A stretch of DNA of 64,000 nt from Allobogoriella alba. GTDB taxonomy: Bacteria; Actinomycetota; Actinomycetes; Actinomycetales; Actinomycetaceae. Positions 16,115 to 23,366 of the stretch are shown piece by piece. Location: positions 124,001 to 188,000 of the forward strand of contig NZ_JBHTCQ010000003.1 of assembly GCF_042665525.1 (NCBI RefSeq), read 5' to 3'. The notes beneath the pieces are model-generated. The model saw only the letters and a program-made list of their open reading frames with translations. It had not been told where the DNA came from and made no database searches. Positions within the stretch are counted from its first letter, which is position 1, and each line of letters begins with the position of its first letter. Position numbers and translations under genes: made by a program.

Positions 16115-16594
16115 ATGGCACTGACCAGCAGCACGTCCGTCCGCCACGAGGTCGTGGTCGACGTTCCGGCCGACCGCGCGTTCGCCGTCTTCACCGAGCG
16201 GTTCGACCAGATCAAGCCCCGCGAGCACAACCTGCTCGCCTCCCCCGTCGTCGAGACCGTCTTCGAGACGTTCGTCGGCGGCTCCGTCTACGACCGCGCC
16301 GAGGACGGCACCACCTGCGCCTGGGCACGCGTCCTCGTCTTCGAGCCGCCGCACCGTTTCGTCCTCAGCTGGGACATCAGCCCGCAGTGGCGGGTCGAGA
16401 CTGATCCGGACCGGTGCAGCGAGGTGGAGGTGCAGTTCATCCCCGACGGCCCGTCCCGCACGCTCGTGGCGCTGGAGCACCGCCACCTCGACCGGCACGG
16501 CCCGGGCTGGGAGGCGGAGCGGGACAGCGTCGACGGCGACCAGGGCTGGCCGATCTACCTGGCACGGTTCGTGGCCACGGCGACCGAGGCCTGA
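16115..16594 (+). CDS. SRPBCC (AHSA1/START-like) domain protein
   Basis: 159 residues. Strand-helix features of the SRPBCC ligand-binding fold are seen: RHEVVVDVPADRAFAVFTERFDQI, GGSVYDRAEDGTTCAWARVLVFEPPHRFVLSWDI and the C-terminal GWPIYLARFVATA helix. It binds a hydrophobic ligand in related proteins, but no ligand can be named here. ATG 16115 lies four bases after the arsR stop with GAAGGAG just ahead, so the two are one operon. Confidence 0.88.
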   Translation: MALTSSTSVRHEVVVDVPADRAFAVFTERFDQIKPREHNLLASPVVETVFETFVGGSVYDRAEDGTTCAWARVLVFEPPHRFVLSWDISPQWRVETDPDRCSEVEVQFIPDGPSRTLVALEHRHLDRHGPGWEAERDSVDGDQGWPIYLARFVATATEA

Positions 16595-16605
16595 GCTTGG
16601 ACGTC

Positions 16606-17247
16606 ATGGCGCTCGCCCGGGACGAGCGTCGCGAGCTCGCGGAGCTCCTGGAGACGCTCACACCCGAGCAGTGGGCCACCCCCAGCCTCTGCGCGGGGTG
16701 GTCGGTCCGCGACGTGGTCGCGCACATCGTCAGCTACGAGGTCATCGGCTGGCGTGGCCTGCCGGGCCGCGCCGTGAAGGCCCTGCTCGGCCGGCGCACG
16801 GGGCACACCGGTGCTCGCGGCTTCGGTGATCGCGCCAACGCGGTCGGGCTGCGCGAGCTCGCCGGCCACACCTCCACGCACCTGCTGGCGCTCCTGCGAG
16901 ACCACCTGACGCCGCGCGGCCTGACGTCGTTCCCGGACGGCCGGATCGCCCTGACGGACGGCCTCATCCACCAGCAGGACATCCGCCGGCCGCTCGGCAG
17001 GCCACGGACGGTCGCTCCTGAGCGGCTCGCCGTGGTGCTGCCGCAGGCGCTCCGCGCCCCACTGATCCCGGCCCGGCAGAACGCGGACGGTCTCCGGCTG
17101 GTCGCCACGGACGTCGACTGGTCCGCCGGTGACGGCCCGGAGGTGCGCGGACCCGGCGAGGCGATCCTCATGGCGATCGCCGGCCGGCGTCCCGCGCTCG
17201 GCGACCTCGAGGGGGACGGTGTGCCCGTGCTCGCCGCCCGGCTCTGA
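16606..17247 (+). CDS. Maleylpyruvate-isomerase-family mycothiol-dependent protein (DinB-like, TIGR03083 type)
   Basis: 213 residues. The N-terminal four-helix DinB-like domain shows the typical start RRELAELLETLTPEQWATPSLCAGWSVRDVVAHIV, whose His is a metal ligand, and a second metal segment with IHQQDIRRPLGR. A C-terminal domain follows (GPGEAILMAIAGR). Family members use mycothiol as cofactor, fitting an actinomycete, but the reaction is not predictable. ATG 16606 is preferred over the in-frame TTG 16597; it lies 11 bases after the SRPBCC gene and is likely its operon partner. Confidence 0.82.
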   Translation: MALARDERRELAELLETLTPEQWATPSLCAGWSVRDVVAHIVSYEVIGWRGLPGRAVKALLGRRTGHTGARGFGDRANAVGLRELAGHTSTHLLALLRDHLTPRGLTSFPDGRIALTDGLIHQQDIRRPLGRPRTVAPERLAVVLPQALRAPLIPARQNADGLRLVATDVDWSAGDGPEVRGPGEAILMAIAGRRPALGDLEGDGVPVLAARL

Positions 17248-17259
17248 GCGGGACGGGTC

Positions 17260-17715
17260 TCAGGCGCTGCCGGTCCACTCGTGGGAGCCGTCGGGGAACA
17301 CCTGCCGCTTCCACACCGGGAGCCGTCGCTTGACCTCTTCGACCAGCTCGGCCGCCGCCTCGAACGCCTCCGCCCGGTGCGCGGCGGAGACGGCGGCGGC
17401 GAGCGCGACATCGCCCACCGCCAGCGTCCCCACACGGTGCACGACGGCGACCGCGTCCACCGGGAAGCGCGCCGCCAGGTCCGTGGCCACCTGAGCCACG
17501 ACCGCGTCCGCACCCGGGTGGGCGACGTACTCGATCCCGGTCACCTCCCGGCCGCCGTCGTGGTTGCGGACCACGCCGCCGAAGGCGACGACGGCGCCGG
17601 CCGCGGCGTCGGCCACTGCGTCCTGGCACTCGGCCACCGTGATCTCACGGTCGCGCACCTCCGCGAGGACCACCCGGCCCGCGGGTGGGGTCCGGCGCGC
17701 CGCCTCCCCGGTCAT
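17260..17715 (-). CDS. moaE: Molybdopterin synthase catalytic subunit
   Basis: 151 residues with the MoaE fold: GAVVAFGGVVRNHDGGREVTGIEY (the family FxGxVR segment), VAVVHRVGTLAVGDVALAAAV and the catalytic lysine segments EEVKRRLPVWKRQVF. With MoaD it converts cyclic pyranopterin phosphate to molybdopterin. ATG 17715 overlaps the stop of the preceding gene (ATGA), so the two are coupled. It is the last gene of a minus-strand group, convergent with the gene ending at 17247. Confidence 0.95.
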   Translation of the reverse strand: MTGEAARRTPPAGRVVLAEVRDREITVAECQDAVADAAAGAVVAFGGVVRNHDGGREVTGIEYVAHPGADAVVAQVATDLAARFPVDAVAVVHRVGTLAVGDVALAAAVSAAHRAEAFEAAAELVEEVKRRLPVWKRQVFPDGSHEWTGSA

Positions 17716-18017
17716 CGGGCCTTCCGCTCGTCCAGCAGCCGGTCGACCGTCCGAACCCGGGCGGTCACGGCGGTCCGCGCGGCGCCGTCGGCGCCCGCGG
17801 CGAGTCCGACGGCGAACGCGGTCAGAGGCGCGCCGGGGCGCGAGGGGCCGTGGGCGACGCGCCCGACGAGGCGGAGCAGGTCGGGCGTCACCTCGGCCAG
17901 CACGTCCCGCTCGAGGCCGAGCTCGGCGCAGACCTCGTCCAGCCACGCGTTCATGGCGACCATCTTCCGGGTCTCGTCGCCCCGTCCCTCCTCGGGGCGA
18001 TCCGACGGCTCGCTCAT
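17712..18017 (-). CDS. DUF6457-type protein associated with Mo-cofactor genes
   Basis: 101 residues. The pattern WLDEVCAELGLE, TPDLLRLVGRVAHG and APLTAFAVGLAAG matches the small actinobacterial domain found alone or fused to molybdopterin-guanine dinucleotide (MobA-like) proteins. Function unknown; the context points to a late Mo-cofactor step. It overlaps the gene on each side by four bases (ATGA), so it is translated as part of a three-gene coupled set with moaE and the possible chaperone. Confidence 0.75.
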   Translation of the reverse strand: MSEPSDRPEEGRGDETRKMVAMNAWLDEVCAELGLERDVLAEVTPDLLRLVGRVAHGPSRPGAPLTAFAVGLAAGADGAARTAVTARVRTVDRLLDERKAR

Positions 18018-18643
18018 GAGGACACCTCGCTCCGGTAGTCCGTACCACTCTCCACCGACAGCACGGCGAGCACCAGCCGGCCGAGGGTCCGCCAGACGGT
18101 CGCGCGTGCCTCGGCGGCGAGGCGCCTGCCGACGTCCGGGAGCACCGGGACGAGGGACGCCTCGAGCAGCTCACGCTCACTGGTCCGCAGCTCCCGCGCA
18201 CCGGGCGAGTCACCCGCCTCCCACGCCGCGGCCTCCCGGCGGCACAGGTCGGCTACCGCCCGTGCCGGGTCGGCGAGGTCGCCCGCCGGCGCGACGAGCT
18301 GCTCGAAGTCCTGGCGGAGCGCCACCAGGTCGTCCTCGGGCCGGCGTCGCCGGGCGGCGCGGACGTAGGCGTCCAACGCGATCAGGTCGGTGACGAAGAG
18401 CTCGGCGTCCGCCTCGAGCCAGCGTGCCGCGAGCCGCCAGGAGTCGCCGATCTCGCCGGAGCGGAGCCGCTCGGTGGTCCGCTCGTCCGGCGGGCAGAGG
18501 ACGTCCGCGACGGCATCCCAGGCACCGGCACGGTCGCGTGCGGCGCGGACGAGCTGTGCCTGGAACCCGGACACGCTGTCCGCCGCGGGCGCCGGCGAGG
18601 AGGCTGGGGCGGCGGCGCCGTCCGGGAGCAACCGGGGGGTCAT
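18014..18643 (-). CDS. Helical protein, possible TorD/DmsD-family molybdoenzyme chaperone
   Basis: 209 residues, predicted almost entirely helical. Features that recall TorD chaperones are an N-terminal LCPPDE segment, a middle LDAYVRAARRRRPEDDLVAL, a SERELLEASLVPVLPDVG segment where TorD proteins have their HL-PW-P motif, and a closing WRTLGRLVLAVLSVE helix. TorD proteins bind the Tat signal of molybdoenzymes before cofactor loading. The assignment rests partly on context: it overlaps the DUF6457 gene by four bases and is coupled to moaE. No molybdoenzyme lies in the window. A plain helical hypothetical protein remains possible. Confidence 0.5.
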   Translation of the reverse strand: MTPRLLPDGAAAPASSPAPAADSVSGFQAQLVRAARDRAGAWDAVADVLCPPDERTTERLRSGEIGDSWRLAARWLEADAELFVTDLIALDAYVRAARRRRPEDDLVALRQDFEQLVAPAGDLADPARAVADLCRREAAAWEAGDSPGARELRTSERELLEASLVPVLPDVGRRLAAEARATVWRTLGRLVLAVLSVESGTDYRSEVSS

Positions 18644-18651
18644 CGGGCGAA

Positions 18652-19464
18652 TCAGCTGCCGGGCAGCGCGGGGGCGACGCGGGTGACGTCGAGGTCGCCG
18701 GAGACGGACCGGGCACCGAGGAAGCAGATGCCGCCCTCGGTGCGCTCCTCGATCGTCGTCGCGCCGAAGCCGGTGCTCTTGCGGTCCTGACCGTCCAGGC
18801 GCACCGCGCCGCTGACGGTGCGGGCGGACAGCGAGACGCCGGTCCCCGGCGGAAGCACCACCCGCATCGCGCCCGAGACGGTGGCGACGTCGACCTTGGA
18901 CGTCTCCGCCGTCGTGGTCACCTCGACGGCGCCGGCCACCGTGGTGACGGACGCCCGCGGTACGTCTCCGTCCACGCGGGCACGCCCGGCAGCCGTGCTG
19001 ACGGTGACCGGACCGTGCTGCCCCGTCACGGTCACCCGTCCGGACGCGGAGCGGATGGTCGCAGCCCCGTGGCAGCCTGTGACCTCGACGGAGCCGGCAG
19101 CGGTGTTCAGCCTCAGGTCCTCCGCGACGTCCGTGATCGCCACGGCAGCGCTCGCCGTCGCCACCGAGGTCTCGGTCGCGGCGGGCACGTGCACGGTGAG
19201 GCGCGCGGAGTCGGACGAGGAGTAGGACGTCAGCCGCTTGACCCAGCCGTCCCACCCGATGGCGGGGTAGCCGATGGTCAGGCGGTCACCCTCGACGGTC
19301 ATCTCCAGCGGGTTGCCGCTGACGTCGGTGACGTCTACCCACACGTGCGGGGCGTCGTGCGTGCGGACCTCGACCGCGCCCGCCACGAGCTGCACCCGCA
19401 GCCGTGCGACGTCGGTGATCTCGTGCTGGGACGGTCCGGGAACGATCCAGGAACGGGTGGCCAT
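18652..19464 (-). CDS. DUF4097-type beta-repeat protein
   Basis: 270 residues. The body is a series of short strands with recurring S/A-G-x-V-x-V turns (AGAVEV, AGSVEVTG, SGRVTVTG, AGRARV, AGAVEV, SGAMRV, SGAVRL, SGDLDV), the beta-solenoid pattern of DUF4097. No signal peptide or membrane segment is seen, so it is cytoplasmic as read. Role unknown; such proteins often sit near envelope-stress or regulatory genes. It precedes the TorD-like gene by eight bases and follows the oxidoreductase by nine, making one minus-strand operon. Confidence 0.82.
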   Translation of the reverse strand: MATRSWIVPGPSQHEITDVARLRVQLVAGAVEVRTHDAPHVWVDVTDVSGNPLEMTVEGDRLTIGYPAIGWDGWVKRLTSYSSSDSARLTVHVPAATETSVATASAAVAITDVAEDLRLNTAAGSVEVTGCHGAATIRSASGRVTVTGQHGPVTVSTAAGRARVDGDVPRASVTTVAGAVEVTTTAETSKVDVATVSGAMRVVLPPGTGVSLSARTVSGAVRLDGQDRKSTGFGATTIEERTEGGICFLGARSVSGDLDVTRVAPALPGS

Positions 19465-19473
19465 GGCTCGACC

Positions 19474-20448
19474 TTACTTCTCGGACCCGAGGGCCACGAC
19501 GATCTTGCCCATCACGTCTCCGGCGGCCATCCGTCCGAGCGCCGACGGCACGCCCTGGAGGTCCGTCACCGAGTCGACCAGCGGGCGGACACCCGTGGTG
19601 GCGAGGAAGCGCTGGAGATCCACCAGCTCGGACCTGGTGCCCATGGTGGTGCCCACCACGCGGAGCGAGCGGAAGAACACCCGGTTCAGGTCGGCCGGCG
19701 GCATGGCGCCGGACGTGGCACCGGCGACCGCCACCACCCCGCCGGGTCGCAGCGCCTTCAGCGAGTGGGACCAGGTCGCCTCGCCGACCGTCTCGATGAC
19801 GGCGTCGACCTGCTCGGGGAGCCGGGCCCCGGTCTCGAACGCCTCGTGGGCGCCCAGCTCGAGCGCCCGGCTGCGCTTCTCCGGGGTGCGGGAGGTGACC
19901 CACACGCGCAGCCCCGCTGCCCGGCCCAGCAGGACGGCCGCGGTCGCCACTCCCCCGCCGGCACCCTGGACCAGCACCGTCTGACCCGGACGGAGGTCGG
20001 CGGCCCGGAAGAGCAGCCGGAACGCGGTGAGATACGCCGTCGGGAGGCAGGCCGCCTCCTCCCAGGTGAGCACCGGGTCCTTCGGGACCGCGTTGCGCGG
20101 CGGCACCCAGACGGTCTCGGCAAGCGTCCCGGGGTGGCGCTCGGACAGCAGGGTGCGGCGCGGGTCGAGCGTCTCCTCGCCGTGCCAGTCCGGCGAGGCC
20201 ACCACCGAGTGGACGACGACCTCGGTGCCGTCCCGCAGGACGCCGGCGGCGTCCGTGCCGAGCACCATCGGCAGCCGTTCTGCCGGCAGACCGACGCCGC
20301 GCAGCGACCAGAGGTCGTGGTGGTTGAGCGAGGCGGCCCGAACGGTCACCGGGACCCAGCCATCGGGCGGGTCGAGGTCGAGCTCGGTGAGCTCCAGGCC
20401 GGCGATCGGGTCCTGCGGGTCCTGTCTGACGGCGACGGCGCAGCGCAT
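19474..20448 (-). CDS. Zinc-binding dehydrogenase family (MDR) quinone-oxidoreductase-like enzyme
   Basis: 324 residues. A GroES-like N-terminal domain (SLNHHDLWSLRGVG, GTDAAGVL) is followed by a Rossmann domain with VLVQGAGGGVATAA and a SRTPEKRSRALELGA segment for NADP(H). The four-cysteine structural zinc site is absent, pointing to the quinone-oxidoreductase branch. Substrate unknown. It is probably the first gene of the minus-strand operon that ends with moaE. The product is cytosolic. Confidence 0.88.
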   Translation of the reverse strand: MRCAVAVRQDPQDPIAGLELTELDLDPPDGWVPVTVRAASLNHHDLWSLRGVGLPAERLPMVLGTDAAGVLRDGTEVVVHSVVASPDWHGEETLDPRRTLLSERHPGTLAETVWVPPRNAVPKDPVLTWEEAACLPTAYLTAFRLLFRAADLRPGQTVLVQGAGGGVATAAVLLGRAAGLRVWVTSRTPEKRSRALELGAHEAFETGARLPEQVDAVIETVGEATWSHSLKALRPGGVVAVAGATSGAMPPADLNRVFFRSLRVVGTTMGTRSELVDLQRFLATTGVRPLVDSVTDLQGVPSALGRMAAGDVMGKIVVALGSEK

Positions 20449-20525
20449 CCGGCCAGGCTAGTCACCCCGGCGGGGGCGCGGCACGGCGTGACGCGTGGGC
20501 GGCGGTGGTCCGCGGTGAGAGCGGA

Positions 20526-20553
20526 CGGACGGGCCGGAGCTCCGGCCCGTCCG
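20526..20553 (-). terminator. Perfect 28-base hairpin after bL37
   Basis: CGGACGGGCCGGAG followed directly by its reverse complement, 15 bases after the bL37 stop on the minus strand. A 14-bp perfect stem (the central bases must form the loop) makes a strong stem-loop terminator, without a U-run. Confidence 0.8.
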
Positions 20554-20567
20554 GGCGGGTCCCTCCC

Positions 20568-20645
20568 TCAGCCGGCGTTGGGACGCTTGCCGTGGTTCGC
20601 TGCGCTGCCCTTGCGGGCCCGGCGCTTACGACCGCGCTTGCTCAT
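20568..20645 (-). CDS. 50S ribosomal protein bL37
   Basis: Only 25 residues, too short for ordinary gene calling: MSKRGRKRRARKGS, then AANHGKRPNAG. It matches the tiny basic protein first seen in mycobacterial 50S cryo-EM structures, whose C-terminus also reads ANHGKRPNA. It binds 23S rRNA near domain II. The minus strand shows a good AAGGAG site eight bases before ATG 20645. It is a single-gene unit ended by the 28-base hairpin. Confidence 0.92.
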   Translation of the reverse strand: MSKRGRKRRARKGSAANHGKRPNAG

Positions 20646-20845
20646 CGTGGCTCTCCTTGTCCGGATCGTGCGGTGCCCCATGGTCCCACACCGACCGCCG
20701 GAGCCGTCTCGTCACGTCCTCTTGGCCCGTCGTTGCCCCCGCGTTGCCCGCACGTTCACCGGCGCCGCGATCCGGCTCACAGTCCGTCCGAAAATTCGCC
20801 GTGGCGCAACCCCAGGAGGCCCGTGAGCGTCTACTGTTCATTGAC

Positions 20846-21706
20846 GTGCGTCACCTGCAGCGACTGGCTTCCCTGCCGGTTCTCGCGACGGCGTTCGTCG
20901 TGCTGACCCTCCTCGCCGGTGGCCCGCTGCGCCCGTACGAGAGCGTCTGGCACCGCTTCTGGATCCGGGAGTACCCGGAATGGGCCAAGTGGCTCCTCCA
21001 GGACGTTCTCGACCGCCTCACCGGAGACACCGTCTCGATCCCGGTCCTCCTGATCACCGCGATCGTCGTCGCGCGGCGCCTCCGGTCGTGGCGTCCGATG
21101 TACTTCGCCGCCGCGACCGTGGTCTCGTTCGCCGGAATCGGGATCCTCAAGGTGGTGCTCGCCCGGCCGACCCCGATGCGGCAGGACCCGACCTTCTTCG
21201 CCGGCGGCTGGTTCACCGACGGCTGGCAGGGCATCGCCTACCCGTCAGGGCACGCGTCGGAGGCGATCCTCTTCTACGGGGCCGCCGCCTACCTGATCCT
21301 CCACTACGAACGGCCCGGGCGACGCGTCCGCCGGATCGCGGTCGGCTCGGTCGTCTGCGTCGCGATCATCTCGGTGACCACCTCCTACATCCTCGGCTGG
21401 CACTGGCTCACCGACATGCCCGCCGGCCTCCTCGCCGGCGGGGTGATGCTGCACATCGCCATCTGGGCGGACCGCACGATCGTCCCCCGGGTACTCGCAC
21501 GCCTCCCCTGGTTGCCCGGCCGGCCCGCGCCGCAGAGGCGCCCGCAGGCGGATCGGCCGACGGTCGATCCGCCGCCGGCCGGCCGGCCGTCGACCGGTCT
21601 GGCGGCCGATCAGCCACCGGAACCGCCGCCGTGCGATCAGCCCCCGGCGGATCCGCCCGCCACGGGCTCGGTCAGTCCGCCGTCCACGTCATCGTCGTCC
21701 GCGTGA
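20846..21706 (+). CDS. PAP2 family membrane phosphatase
   Basis: A polytopic membrane protein with about six helices and the three-part PAP2 active site: KVVLARPTP, YPSGHASE, and SYILGWHWLTDMPAG (the His-Asp pair). Family members dephosphorylate undecaprenyl-pyrophosphate or phosphatidic acid at the membrane. The last 70 residues are a Pro/Ser/Thr-rich cytoplasmic or wall-facing tail. The start is uncertain: GTG 20846 fits the protein best, and GTG 20801 is in frame further up; neither has a well-placed ribosome site. The 3' end overlaps the converging rsrA gene by 35 bases. Confidence 0.88.
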   Translation: MRHLQRLASLPVLATAFVVLTLLAGGPLRPYESVWHRFWIREYPEWAKWLLQDVLDRLTGDTVSIPVLLITAIVVARRLRSWRPMYFAAATVVSFAGIGILKVVLARPTPMRQDPTFFAGGWFTDGWQGIAYPSGHASEAILFYGAAAYLILHYERPGRRVRRIAVGSVVCVAIISVTTSYILGWHWLTDMPAGLLAGGVMLHIAIWADRTIVPRVLARLPWLPGRPAPQRRPQADRPTVDPPPAGRPSTGLAADQPPEPPPCDQPPADPPATGSVSPPSTSSSSA

Positions 21707-22007
21707 CGCGCAGCACCGACAGCTGGGAGCGGACCCGCAGCCGCAACGAGCTCGGGGCGACCTCGGCGCACGAGCGCCGCACGAGCTCCCGGATGTGCTG
21801 CTCGGCGTCGGCCGCCGCGGTGCACGTGGGGCACTCGGCGGCATGCCGCCGCAGCCGCGCGTCCTGATCCTCGTCCAGCTCGGAGTCGAGGAACTCGAAG
21901 AGGTGTTCCAGCAGCTCCTCGCAGCTGCACGGGCCACGCTCGCCGGCGCGTGCGCGCACGGCCCGTTCGGCGCGGTCGGCGAGCTCCTCGTGACGCTCGG
22001 TGCTCAT
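21672..22007 (-). CDS. rsrA: Mycothiol-system anti-sigma factor (RsrA/RshA type, ZAS family)
   Basis: 111 residues. The zinc-binding anti-sigma motif is complete: Cys29, then His55-x3-Cys59-x2-Cys62 (RRHAAECPTC). The 26-residue gap from Cys29 to His55 equals that in Streptomyces RsrA (Cys11-His37). A second Cys at 27 lies just upstream. Under thiol oxidation the zinc is lost and the sigma factor is freed. It follows the sigma gene by 16 bases with an AGGAG site, as in the known sigR-rsrA operon. Confidence 0.93.
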   Translation of the reverse strand: MSTERHEELADRAERAVRARAGERGPCSCEELLEHLFEFLDSELDEDQDARLRRHAAECPTCTAAADAEQHIRELVRRSCAEVAPSSLRLRVRSQLSVLRVTRTTMTWTAD

Positions 22008-22023
22008 CGTGTGCTCCTCGCGC

Positions 22024-22701
22024 TCATGCCTTGGCCTCCGTCCGGATGCCGAGCTCGCGCGCGTGGTCCACGAGACGCTCGCGCAGCTGGCGCCGGCCGC
22101 GATGCAGACGGGACATCACCGTCCCGATGGGAGTGCCCATGATCTCGGCGATCTCCTTGTAGGCGAAGCCCTCCACGTCCGCCAGGTACACGGCGATGCG
22201 GAAGTCCTCCGGCAGCTCGCCCAGCGCGTCCCGGATCTCCGAGTCGGGCAGCAGGTCCATCGCCTCCGCCTCGGCGGAACGCAGGCCGCTGGAGGTGTGA
22301 GAGGCGGCACGGTGGATCTGCCAGTCCTCGACCTGCTCGGCGTCGGACTGCTGCGGCTCGCGCTGCTTCTTGCGGTACGAGTTGATGAAGGTGTTCGTGA
22401 GGATCCGGTACAGCCACGCCTTGAGGTTGGTGCCGGGCCGGTACTGGTGGAAGGACGCGAACGCCTTCGCGAAGGACTCCTGCACCAGGTCCTCGGCATC
22501 GGCCGGGTTCCGCGTCATGCGCATCGCCGCACCGTAGAGCTGGTCCAGGTACGGCAGGGCGTCACGCTCGAACCGTTCGGCGCGGGCGGCGTCGGTCTCG
22601 TCCTCCGGGGCGCGGTGCTCGACGTCGTCGGCTCCCGGTGCCATGCCCGTGCCGGGCTCGTCGCCGGCGTGGAGGCCGCCCTCCTGCGTCTCGCTCATCA
22701 T
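22024..22701 (-). CDS. sigR: ECF sigma factor of the SigR/SigH thiol-oxidative stress class
   Basis: 225 residues. Sigma region 2 spans about 50-115 (ALPYLDQLYGAAMRMTRNPA, DLVQESFAKAF, NLKAWLYRILTNTFINSYRKKQ) and region 4 about 150-205 (LPEDFRIAVYLADVEGFAYK, IMGTPIGTVMSRLHRGRRQL), both close to mycobacterial SigH. A 35-residue acidic N-terminus precedes. It directs transcription of thioredoxin, mycothiol and protein-quality genes. Two adjacent ATG codons (22701, 22698) are possible starts; no ribosome site is obvious. I searched the upstream strand for a GGAAT-N18-GTT self-promoter and did not find a convincing one. Confidence 0.94.
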   Translation of the reverse strand: MMSETQEGGLHAGDEPGTGMAPGADDVEHRAPEDETDAARAERFERDALPYLDQLYGAAMRMTRNPADAEDLVQESFAKAFASFHQYRPGTNLKAWLYRILTNTFINSYRKKQREPQQSDAEQVEDWQIHRAASHTSSGLRSAEAEAMDLLPDSEIRDALGELPEDFRIAVYLADVEGFAYKEIAEIMGTPIGTVMSRLHRGRRQLRERLVDHARELGIRTEAKA

Positions 22702-22868
22702 CAAGGAGCCTAGCCGCGGAACGGCCGCCGCGCGTGCGGGCCCGGGGTCCTTCGGGCGGTGACGGGGTGCCAGCAGGGTGGTGCTCACGCCGGGGACAAC
22801 CATCCCACCGCCGCGCGCATTCCTGCGGAGGGCTCGCAGCCGCGGCCGTTGTGCGGTAGCAATGAGCC

Positions 22869-23366
22869 ATGACAGCTCTCCGCCTGCTCGCGCGCCCGAT
22901 GCTCGCCGCCCCGTTCGTCGCCGACGGTGTCGACGCCCTGCTGCACCCGAAGGACCACGTCGAGAAGGTCCGCAACGTGCAGCCGGTGCTCGAGAAGGCC
23001 GGCGTCCCTCCGGCCCTGCTCGCGGACCCGACGCTGATCGTGCGCGCCAGCGGGGCCGTCACCGCACTGTCCGGCCTGCTGCTGGCCACCGGGCGCAACC
23101 CGCGGACCGCCGCGCTCACGCTCGCGGCGATCACCCTGCCTGCCACGCTCGCGAAGAACCCGGTGTGGCAGGCCACGACGCCGCAGGAGCGCTCAGGCCA
23201 CGTCGCCGGCCTGCTGAAGGGTGTGGGTCTGTGCGGCGGCGCGCTGCTCGCCGCCGCCGACCTCGCCGGGATGCCCTCCTGGTCCTGGCGGGTGGCGAAC
23301 GCGCGCGACAACCGCGCCCGCCTCCGTGCGACCAAGGCCAGGCTCAAGGCCCGGTACAAGGACTGA
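22869..23366 (+). CDS. DoxX family membrane protein
   Basis: 165 residues with about four hydrophobic helices. The pattern RLLARPMLAAPFVADGVDAL, ASGAVTALSGLLLATGRNPR and AALTLAAITLPATLAKN is typical of DoxX. DoxX members take part in redox or thiol-related membrane processes, consistent with the SigR locus next door, though the role here is unknown. A TAGCAAT box a few bases before ATG 22869 suggests a leaderless transcript. Its stop codon abuts the aroA start (TGA GTG). Confidence 0.88.
   Translation: MTALRLLARPMLAAPFVADGVDALLHPKDHVEKVRNVQPVLEKAGVPPALLADPTLIVRASGAVTALSGLLLATGRNPRTAALTLAAITLPATLAKNPVWQATTPQERSGHVAGLLKGVGLCGGALLAAADLAGMPSWSWRVANARDNRARLRATKARLKARYKD

Noticed and set aside
22702..22868. 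A SigR-type self-promoter (GGAAT-N18-GTT) before sigR
   Set aside because: The closest fit, GGACC with GTT, matches the -35 element too poorly to claim.
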